Below the pieces are notes generated by a model. The model ran no database searches. It worked only from the letters and a program-made list of their open reading frames with translations, and was not told where the DNA came from. From positions 11,583 to 37,615 of the forward strand of contig DBWM01000005.1 in NCBI GenBank assembly GCA_002309015.1: a stretch of 26,033 bases of DNA, written 5' to 3'. The translations under genes and the position numbers were made by a program. Below are positions 1 through 6,263 of the stretch, one piece after another (the first letter of the stretch is position 1; each line of letters starts with the position of its first letter). This DNA comes from Myxococcales bacterium UBA1238 (GTDB taxonomy: Bacteria > Myxococcota_A > Bradymonadia > UBA7976 > UBA1532).

Positions 1-490
1 GCACCAGTTGACCCGCCGAGAAGAAGACGCGCTGCATCAGCGCCATCACACCGCCGTTGGGCTGACCGTAATAGACAGGGGTGCCCACGATGAGCGCATC
101 TGACTCCGCCATTTTTTGCACGATGACGTTGCAAAGATCGTCATCGAAAACGCATTTACCCAGTTTTTTGGCCATGCACGCGCCGCAGGCGATACAGAAG
201 CGCACCGGTTTGGCTCCGATCTGCAGGATCTCGGAATCGATGTTCTGCTTTTGAAAGACTGAAGCCGCTTCGCTGAGCGCGCAGAACGTGTTGCCATCGG
301 CCCTTGCGCTGCCATTGATCATCAAAACCTTCATTTTTTCTTTCCTTTCAGCCAGGGGTTGTAAGCCGGGATCGGGATGGACGGGCTTTTGTGGCTCACC
401 CGGTTTAGAGCAAGCGACCATCGGCCCAAAAAGGGCCGCACCCGTCACCGCGATCATCGAATTTTTTAAAAAATCTCTGCGATCCATCAT
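1..490 (-). CDS. Tat-exported flavodoxin-family lipoprotein (3' end outside window)
   Basis: The reading frame is open from 490 to the window edge, about 163 codons, so the C-terminus is missing. The N-terminus begins MMDRRDFLKNSMIAV, a twin-arginine (RRDFLK) signal, and continues to a lipobox-like MVACS, predicting export by Tat and lipid attachment. After a short Pro-rich linker comes a flavodoxin-like start (KVLMINGSARADGNT), the beta-strand and phosphate loop of NADPH-dependent FMN reductases and iron-sulfur flavoproteins, then CIACGACMAKK with clustered cysteines and later VGTPVYYGQPNGG. An internal ATG at 334 with its own AAAGGAAAG would give a cytosolic flavodoxin without the signal. 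I prefer 490 because the frame is continuous, GAGG lies about 10 nt upstream, and the Tat motif is good. The likely role is an FMN-dependent redox protein at the cell envelope; its partner is unknown. Confidence 0.8.
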   Translation of the reverse strand, partial: MMDRRDFLKNSMIAVTGAALFGPMVACSKPGEPQKPVHPDPGLQPLAERKEKMKVLMINGSARADGNTFCALSEAASVFQKQNIDSEILQIGAKPVRFCIACGACMAKKLGKCVFDDDLCNVIVQKMAESDALIVGTPVYYGQPNGGVMALMQRVFFSAGQLV

Positions 491-858
491 CTACCCGCCT
501 CGAAGCGCTCGCTCACCGCAATTCTGTGCTCCCAAAAACTGAAAAACCTTGGCCTGCATTCCAAACCGCGTCGATCGCGCCTGCGGGATCTCCATCAAAA
601 AGCGTCCATGGAAAAGAACCAAAGCGGATCCTTCGATCCAAACAGGATCACTTAAATGGAGATTCCGGATTTTGTCAATCTAAAAACGGAAAAAGTTTAG
701 GGGAGGATCAATTTTTTTTCGTGAGGATGCCGCGCGATTTTGGGCGAGTGCAAATGAATGAAATCTTATTTTATTCATATGAACGGGACAGCGTTGCTCA
801 AATAGAGTTTATGGATTCGGGCATAGGGCGAGCCCTATATGAGCGCCTGAATTTGCAT
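491..858. other. Spacer without a convincing gene
   Basis: No convincing gene is visible. A GTG-initiated plus-strand frame (526-867, 113 codons) is open, but it lacks a good ribosome-binding site and any recognisable motif. The stretch becomes AT-rich after about 660. It contains a small palindromic patch near 823-836 (ATAGGGCGAGCCCTAT). Confidence 0.4.
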
Positions 859-999
859 CGCGATTGAGGGCGTAGCATGGATCTCCTACAAAGGATCGCA
901 CGCGATTGAGGGAGAATGGTATATAAGCTCCTGAGGATCACGCTTTAATGGGGGAGCGATGCATTCATGATCACGAAATTCATGCTCCCTCTAGGGATC
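859..999. repeat. Degenerate short intergenic repeats
   Basis: CGCGATTGAGGG occurs at 859-870 and again at 901-912, exactly 42 bp apart. A dyad of the form CTCCT-N-AGGATC recurs at about 883, 928 and 985, the last as CTCCCTCTAGGGATC. The units are degenerate and I see no reading frame that would explain them. The function is unknown. The 42-bp spacing matches the repeat period elsewhere in the window, but the sequences do not clearly match. Confidence 0.4.
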
Positions 1000-1085
1000 G
1001 TTGATCTCATGCCGCAGGGATCGGGATATGCAAGGTTGAAAACTCAAAATCTTTGAAAATAAAAGAGACTGTATCAGCAGAATAT

Positions 1086-1123
1086 CAGTCTGAAACGCTG
1101 ATCATCAGACTGCTTTTAAAAGC
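1086..1123. repeat. Inverted repeat plus adjoining palindrome
   Basis: CAGTCTGA (1086-1093) is the exact reverse complement of TCAGACTG (1105-1112), with 11 nt between. It abuts the perfect 12-bp palindrome GCTTTTAAAAGC (1112-1123). It lies about 100 bp downstream of the lactate dehydrogenase stop codon. It could be a terminator-like or protein-binding structure. No T-tract follows on the minus strand, so I do not call a terminator. Confidence 0.45.
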
Positions 1124-1221
1124 CAGCGAGGTTTAGGTGGGAAAGAAAGGTTTTAAAAGGGCAGGGGAGAGAGTTTTGCTGAAAAGACTGGCTCGGTTCT
1201 TACGACGTATGGATGAAGAGC

Positions 1222-2175
1222 TCATCCCACCGATTCTTTGATGACGCCCTTTAAGAGTTCAGCGGATTTCCTGAGCTTTGTCACTTCATCGTCATCCAGA
1301 CTGATCGGTACGGACGCCTCAACGCCGTTTTTGCCTACGATCACGGGGAGGCTCAAGGCCACATCTTCGATGCCAAAGGCGCCATGCTGCACGCTCGAGA
1401 CGGGGAGGATCGATTTCTCGTCGCGCAAAACGGCCTCACAAATGCGGCGGACGCTCATCGCGATGCCGTAATAAGTCGCCTTCTTGCGTTGGATGATCTC
1501 GTAGGCGCTGTTTTTGACCTCCTCTGCGATGCGCTGCGTTTCGGCTTTGTGGTCGCAGTGGTCCCTCTGCTCGCAGAACCGATAAAGGGGGATGCCCGAA
1601 ATATTGGCGCTGCTCCAGGCCGCGATCTCGCTGTCACCGTGCTCACCGATGATGAAGGCGTGCACGCTCCGGCTGTCGACGTTCAAATGCTCGCCCAACA
1701 GATATTTCAGCCGGGCCGAATCGAGCAAAGTACCCGATCCGAAGACGCGGTTTTCGGGGAAGCCCGAAAGTTTGGCGGCTGCATAAGTCAGCACGTCGAC
1801 AGGATTTGCGACCACAAGCAAGATACAATCCCTGTTGCAGGCGGCGATCTGAGGGATGATCGCCTTAAAGATGCCCACGTTCTTCTTGACCAGATCGAGG
1901 CGCGTCTCACCTGGCTTCTGCCCGGCCCCCGCCGTCACGATCACGATCGCAGCATCGGCGATATCGTTGTAATCGCCCGCATAGATCTGCATCGGCTTTG
2001 CAAAGGGCAACCCGTGACTGATGTCGAGCGCCTCACCCTCAGCCTTGGCGCGATCGGCATCGAGCAACACCATCTCAGAAAAAAGCCCGCTCTGCATGAG
2101 CGCAAACGCAGAAGCTGAGCCCACAAACCCGCAGCCCACGATGGCTGCCTTACGAGGATTCAATGCATTTTTCAT
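1222..2175 (-). CDS. ldh: L-lactate dehydrogenase
   Basis: This cytosolic enzyme interconverts pyruvate and L-lactate with NADH/NAD+, the closing redox step of lactate fermentation. The 317-residue product has the usual family length. Visible signatures are the Rossmann loop GCGFVG (14-19), the mobile substrate-specificity loop GQKPGETRLDLV with Gln86 (Gln marks lactate, Arg marks malate dehydrogenase) and Arg92, VVANPVDV with Asn124, LDSAR (Asp152, Arg155), and the catalytic His179 in GEHGDS. I chose the start at 2175 because AAGGAGT lies 5 nt upstream. An in-frame ATG at 2232 adds 19 residues with no homology and lies on top of a possible promoter. The gene is downstream of, and on the same strand as, an XRE-type regulator, 128 bp away. 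No feature suggests allosteric control. Confidence 0.96.
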   Translation of the reverse strand: MKNALNPRKAAIVGCGFVGSASAFALMQSGLFSEMVLLDADRAKAEGEALDISHGLPFAKPMQIYAGDYNDIADAAIVIVTAGAGQKPGETRLDLVKKNVGIFKAIIPQIAACNRDCILLVVANPVDVLTYAAAKLSGFPENRVFGSGTLLDSARLKYLLGEHLNVDSRSVHAFIIGEHGDSEIAAWSSANISGIPLYRFCEQRDHCDHKAETQRIAEEVKNSAYEIIQRKKATYYGIAMSVRRICEAVLRDEKSILPVSSVQHGAFGIEDVALSLPVIVGKNGVEASVPISLDDDEVTKLRKSAELLKGVIKESVG

Positions 2176-2202
2176 CGCATACTCCTTCCATGCATCTGCT
2201 TT

Positions 2203-2232
2203 ATTTTGAGCCTGATTGGGGGAAAGCTTCAA
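2203..2232 (-). promoter_or_regulatory. Possible promoter of ldh
   Basis: On the minus strand TTGAAG (2232-2227) is followed after 18 nt by CAAAAT (2208-2203), a moderate match to sigma-70 boxes. It lies 28 bp before the chosen ldh start. The -10 box matches only four of six positions, so this is tentative. Confidence 0.3.
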
Positions 2233-2303
2233 TCCCTAAAAAAAGGGGCGAAAGGAGAAGAGGGAGGGCGATGTTTGAGACGGAAAACGTGAGGGCTGCG
2301 GGA

Positions 2304-2759
2304 TCAATTCGGCTGCGATTGCCAGTATTTCAGCGTCGAGAGATGGCGATCATACTGCTCGCGCAACTCTTCCTGAGGCAGGCCCTGGGGATTCGGCAAA
2401 TGCGCCAGGCAAAACTCGATCAGCGCCTCTTTGGAGTTATAGACGAACCGCCCGTCCGCGTAACACCATTGGCAGTAATCCTCATTGATGCTGCCGTCGG
2501 GCTCGTGGCTCAGGAGCGCGTCGTCGTTTAAGGGCATGCCGCAACATTGACAGATCAGCGTGCGCGGGGATCCCAGAAGCGTGTTGATCGATACGTTAAA
2601 CTCGCGCGAAATTTGCTTTAACATCTCGGTGTTGGGCTGCGTCTCGCCCGTCTCCCAACGGCTGATCCCCTGGCGGGTGATATGCAGGCGCTCGGCCAGC
2701 TGCTCCTGAGTGAGGCCCTCTTTTTCGCGCAACCGCTTCAAAACTTCCTTCACTTCCAT
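2304..2759 (-). CDS. XRE-family helix-turn-helix regulator with C-terminal zinc ribbon
   Basis: The 151-residue product starts MEVKEVLKRLREKEGLTQEQ. Residues 1-60 form an XRE/Cro-type helix-turn-helix, with the recognition region LAERLHITRQGISRWETGET and the typical N-x-E-x-L tail. Residues from about 67 hold CQCCGMPL and then, about 25 residues on, YCQWCYADG, a four-cysteine putative zinc-ribbon domain often attached to such regulators in anaerobes. The start at 2759 has GGAGGT six bases upstream; a longer frame to 2885 has no support. It probably binds DNA as a dimer. The zinc site may sense metal, redox or a partner protein, which is inference. It lies between the methyltransferase and ldh genes on the same strand, so local control of ldh is possible but not shown. 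Confidence 0.88.
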   Translation of the reverse strand: MEVKEVLKRLREKEGLTQEQLAERLHITRQGISRWETGETQPNTEMLKQISREFNVSINTLLGSPRTLICQCCGMPLNDDALLSHEPDGSINEDYCQWCYADGRFVYNSKEALIEFCLAHLPNPQGLPQEELREQYDRHLSTLKYWQSQPN

Positions 2760-2878
2760 CTTGCAACCTCCATCGAATGGATGCGCGCAACTTAGTCTCG
2801 ATGGCGGGCGTTGAAAAGAAACGCGTTGTTGCTTCGAGGGGCGGCGGCGCGATGGGGAGAGAAAGGCAGGAGCCGGGA

Positions 2879-3673
2879 TCACCACTCAAATCTGGCCCAG
2901 CGATCGTTCATCTTGGGCAGAAGCCAGGCAAACAGCTTTCCGCGGATGGAATGCTTCTTCATTTCTTCGTTGAAGCTGTGCTCTTCGATGAGGCGCAGGC
3001 CCTCGCAAAGCGGTAAAAGCTCCTCGGCCGACCAGGTGCCGCTCCTGAAGACCGCGTTGGTTTTGCTGACGGTATCGTGATACTTCTGGTGTTTGACCAT
3101 CAGCGGGTTGTTCTGCTCGGCGATCAGCGTGCCCTGGGCAAAATGCGACTTCAGGATGTTTAAAAAGCGCCCGATCTCTTCGAGCGTGAGGTACATGAAC
3201 AGGCCTTCGGCCAAAAAGAGCGCGGGGCCCTTCTGGTTCTTTAACGCTGCCTGAATCTGGGCGCACCAATCCTCCTCGAGGATGCTGCCTGCGATCATCG
3301 TGACCCGATCGCGCGGCTCGAACGCCTTCTTTCTGGCCGCGATCGAATCCGGTAAGTCCAGATCGAACCAAAGGATTTGGCCATTGTCGACGCGGGCAAA
3401 CCGGTTATCGAATCCTGCACCCAGGTTGACCACGACTGCGTTCGGATGCTGCTCCAAAAAGGCGTTCACCATGCGATCGAGCATCACCGTGCGCGCGATC
3501 ACGCCTTCATGCGACATGAATTTGTCGAAAGGTTTGGGATCAAACTGAAGATGCTCGATGATTTTGACCGCCATCTCGTCGCGCACGCGGGGATTTTTGC
3601 GTTGGGTTTCACTCGCTTTGATGGCTACCGGGATGAGGGCTGTGGTTTCGACGTCGCCAAGCTGCAATTGCAT
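2879..3673 (-). CDS. Class I SAM-dependent methyltransferase, LCMT/PF04072 type
   Basis: The 264-residue product resembles the leucine carboxyl methyltransferase-like group of bacterial SAM-dependent enzymes. It shows the SAM-binding motif VVVNLGAGFDNRFARV, then WFDLDLPD (acidic residue for the SAM ribose), and the family signature FLAEGLFMYLTLEEI. The ending ARFEW is unremarkable. Known members methylate carboxyl groups of small molecules or proteins; the substrate here cannot be deduced. The start at 3673 has AGGAGA seven bases upstream. A longer frame to 3826 crosses the intergenic promoter region and adds no homology. It is divergent from the caspase-like gene and 119 bp upstream of the XRE regulator, so it may be first in a short operon. 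Confidence 0.9.
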   Translation of the reverse strand: MQLQLGDVETTALIPVAIKASETQRKNPRVRDEMAVKIIEHLQFDPKPFDKFMSHEGVIARTVMLDRMVNAFLEQHPNAVVVNLGAGFDNRFARVDNGQILWFDLDLPDSIAARKKAFEPRDRVTMIAGSILEEDWCAQIQAALKNQKGPALFLAEGLFMYLTLEEIGRFLNILKSHFAQGTLIAEQNNPLMVKHQKYHDTVSKTNAVFRSGTWSAEELLPLCEGLRLIEEHSFNEEMKKHSIRGKLFAWLLPKMNDRWARFEW

Positions 3674-3707
3674 CGCGAATCTCCTGTTAGAGAATGCTAA
3701 CGGATGA

Positions 3708-3736
3708 AGATTAATCGGTCTTGCGGAGATTGTCAA
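3708..3736 (-). promoter_or_regulatory. Probable promoter of the methyltransferase gene
   Basis: The minus strand carries a perfect TTGACA (3736-3731), a 17-nt spacer and TAATCT (3713-3708). The predicted transcription start is about 25-30 nt before the start codon at 3673. The -35 box is strong and the -10 box weak. Confidence 0.4.
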
Positions 3737-3799
3737 CGGTCGAGCGAAAGCCTCTTGCGCCAAGAATGCGCCTCTTGTGCGGGTTTTGGAGGCGTAAAC

Positions 3800-3827
3800 T
3801 TGTCGAATCGTTTCAGGCTGATACAAT
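3800..3827 (+). promoter_or_regulatory. Probable promoter of the caspase-like gene
   Basis: TTGTCG (3800-3805) and TACAAT (3822-3827) are separated by 16 nt; the -10 box matches five of six positions. Transcription would begin near 3834. That argues against the ATG at 3828 and supports translation from 3864. Confidence 0.45.
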
Positions 3828-3863
3828 ATGCGGCGTAAAAAATGGCTTATGAGGTGCGCAGTG

Positions 3864-6107
3864 ATGAAACGACTTTTAATGCTCCTGGCCCTGGCGGGCG
3901 CGATGGGCGTGAACGAAGGCTGGGCAGAGGGAACAACGCCTTCGATCGATGTACCTCACCGAACGGGCGCTTCCGCTTCCGGCGATGCGGCGGTGGTGAT
4001 CGGGGTGGAAGATTATCCGATGCTGGGTGATGGATATCACGTCGACTATGCGAATCGCGATGCGGACGCTTTTGAACGTTTTTTGCTTTACACGCGAGGC
4101 GTTCCGCGTGCTCACATCAATCGAATGCCTGTGAAATCAAGCAAAAATCAGATCAGAGCGGCATTTAAAAAAGCGGCAAAGCAGGCTGACTCGACGGGGA
4201 TCCTGTGGTTTTATTTTGCGGGCCACGGGACGGGTAAAGTGAAGAAAGATGGGTCTGATTTGAAATCAGGGCAGGAAGCAGGGCAGGAAGTAGAGCAGGT
4301 TTTACTGCCTTATGATATGACTACAAATAAGGAGGATTGGGAGCAAAGGATGCTGCCCATTTCTCAGTTGCAAGAGATTGCGGACGAATCGAAGGCTCAA
4401 AATGCTTTGCTCATCATTGATGCCTGCTATACGACTGTAGGAATACGCCTCGCGGTTCCGCTGGCGTTATTGGCTAAGTCTCAGTCGCATACGGCGGTTT
4501 GGTCAGCGACTCAACCAGGGGAATTATCTGGACCTTATGAACCTTCGAAACATGGGGCTTTTACTTATGCGGCAGTGGGCGCTTTGCGCGGCTGGGCTGA
4601 TGGTGAGCGCAGTGGTACGCGGGATGGCGTGGTCGATCTTGATGAAGCGAATGAATTTGTGATTCGCAGTTTTCAGGATTGGAACATTCGGAGTCAGAAT
4701 CCCCTTATCACGAAATCTAAGCTCTTGAATCCTCGAGATCTCAAATTAAGTCCTGGCTATGAGAAATTGATCGGATCACAGGAGGATGGGTATCGGGTGG
4801 ATGAAGTGTCTAGGCTATCAAAGGATTTCGAGCCACCCCCAGCACAGCCACAGGTAGAGGCACCAGCGTCATCAGCGCCGTCAAAGGTAGAGCCTGCTCC
4901 GGCTCCTGTGTCGTCAAAGTCAGAGGCACCAGCGTCATCAGTGCCGTCAAAGGTAGAGCCTGCTCCGGCTCCTGTGTCGTCAAAGTCAGAGGCCCCAGCG
5001 ATGCCTGTGTCGTCAAAGACAGAGCCTGCTCCGGCTCCTGTGTCGCCAATGCCATCCAAGATTCCAGACAAAGACGCTGAAGCCCAGTACTCGCGTTGTC
5101 TGGAGTTTTATAACGGTACCAATGGCGTCGCGAAGGATTTCAGGCAAGCGTTTGTCTGGTGCAAGAAGGCGGCCGATAATGGCGAGAAGCCTGCGCAGTA
5201 CATGACTGGGTTGATGCTCGAGAAGGCGATAGGGACAGAGCGGGATGAGGCTCGGGCTGTTGAGTACTACAAGAAGGCTGCATTGCAGGGTGATCAGCTC
5301 TCTCAGCTGAATTTAGGCTGGATGTATCTTGATGGACGCGGCGTTGAGCGGAATGAAGCTGAGGCTGCCGAATGGCTGGAGGATGCGGCTCAGGCTGGCA
5401 ATAAAGATGCACAAAATCAGTTGGGGTGGATGTTTGAAGGCGGGCATGGCGTTCCCGAGGATATGGGCAAGTCGTTTCATTGGTACAAAAAAGCGGCCGA
5501 TCAAGAGCAAGGGGATAAGCACTCGCAATATAAGGTGGCTTACGCTTACGAGCACGGGGAAGGCGTGGCCAAAGATGAAAAGCAGGCGTTTGTGTATTAC
5601 CAGAAGGCTGCAATGCAGGGTTATCCACAAGCGTGGCTGGCATTGGGAGTGATGTACTGGGATGGCAGGGGAACGACCAAAGATGCTCAGAAAGCGGTCG
5701 AGTGGCTTGGGAAGGCAGCCAAAGAACATGAATCGGAAGCGCAGTATTTGCTGGGACTGGCCTATCATTGGGGTGAAGGCGTGGACAAGAACGAACAGCA
5801 GGCGTTGAGATGGTTCAAAGATGCGGCTGATTTGGAGCATGCCCATGCGCAATATATGCTGGGTGTGATGTACGAAAAGGGCGAAGGTGTGCCTCAGGAT
5901 TTTAAAGCGGCGTCTGTTTGGTACAAACAGGCCGCCGAGCAGGACAACGCGGATGCGCAATATGCTTTGGGCATGATGTATAAAGAGGGGCGAGGTGTGA
6001 AGAAGGATCTCAATAAGGCGAAGCAGTTGTTCATGAAGGCCAAAGACCAGAATGAAGAAGCTCGGAAAGAAGCCATCAAAGTGAACAAGGCCCTCGCTCA
6101 CCCCTAA
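3864..6107 (+). CDS. Secreted caspase-like (peptidase C14) protein with nine Sel1 repeats
   Basis: The 747-residue product starts MKRLLMLLALAGAMGVNEGWA, a Sec signal peptide probably cleaved after GWA. Residues about 40-300 form a caspase/metacaspase-like domain: beta-strand AVVIGVEDYP, catalytic His121 in WFYFAGHGTG, and catalytic Cys188 in LLIIDACYT. A Pro/Ala/Ser linker follows, made of a 22-residue repeat. Nine Sel1-like repeats of about 36 residues (pattern A-x-Y-x-L-G-x-M-Y-x-x-G-x-G-V) occupy the C-terminal 340 residues. The start at 3864 has GAGGTG seven bases upstream; an upstream ATG at 3828 lies inside the predicted promoter. The intact His-Cys dyad suggests protease activity, probably after Arg or Lys as in metacaspases, while the Sel1 solenoid would bind a partner. 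Both roles are inferred from the families. Codons look more AT-rich than in the following gene, hinting at a different history. Confidence 0.9.
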   Translation: MKRLLMLLALAGAMGVNEGWAEGTTPSIDVPHRTGASASGDAAVVIGVEDYPMLGDGYHVDYANRDADAFERFLLYTRGVPRAHINRMPVKSSKNQIRAAFKKAAKQADSTGILWFYFAGHGTGKVKKDGSDLKSGQEAGQEVEQVLLPYDMTTNKEDWEQRMLPISQLQEIADESKAQNALLIIDACYTTVGIRLAVPLALLAKSQSHTAVWSATQPGELSGPYEPSKHGAFTYAAVGALRGWADGERSGTRDGVVDLDEANEFVIRSFQDWNIRSQNPLITKSKLLNPRDLKLSPGYEKLIGSQEDGYRVDEVSRLSKDFEPPPAQPQVEAPASSAPSKVEPAPAPVSSKSEAPASSVPSKVEPAPAPVSSKSEAPAMPVSSKTEPAPAPVSPMPSKIPDKDAEAQYSRCLEFYNGTNGVAKDFRQAFVWCKKAADNGEKPAQYMTGLMLEKAIGTERDEARAVEYYKKAALQGDQLSQLNLGWMYLDGRGVERNEAEAAEWLEDAAQAGNKDAQNQLGWMFEGGHGVPEDMGKSFHWYKKAADQEQGDKHSQYKVAYAYEHGEGVAKDEKQAFVYYQKAAMQGYPQAWLALGVMYWDGRGTTKDAQKAVEWLGKAAKEHESEAQYLLGLAYHWGEGVDKNEQQALRWFKDAADLEHAHAQYMLGVMYEKGEGVPQDFKAASVWYKQAAEQDNADAQYALGMMYKEGRGVKKDLNKAKQLFMKAKDQNEEARKEAIKVNKALAHP
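4857..5045 (+). repeat. 66-bp in-frame tandem repeat coding the Pro/Ala linker
   Basis: Units begin at 4857, 4923 and 4989 and encode EAPASS, SKVEPAPAPVSS and similar. The first two units are nearly identical at DNA level and the third is shortened and altered. The period of 22 codons keeps the frame, so linker length can change without breaking the gene. Confidence 0.85.
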
Positions 6108-6263
6108 TCCCTCATCACCCCGCATCTTTTCTCTTCCCGCACGCTTTCTTCCTGAGATTCCCGCTTGTATTGCGGCGCGCTTTGCAGTACGCCAAGGCAG
6201 TTTTTTGAGGAGGCGATGGAGCCTTCCGAATTGTGGAGCGCATTGCGAGATTGCGAGGTTTCG

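Noticed and set aside
526..867. 113-codon GTG-initiated frame in the left spacer
   Set aside because: No ribosome-binding site, no motif, and composition shifts along its length.
1384..2118. 244-codon plus-strand frame opposite lactate dehydrogenase
   Set aside because: Antisense shadow of a well-supported gene in GC-rich DNA.
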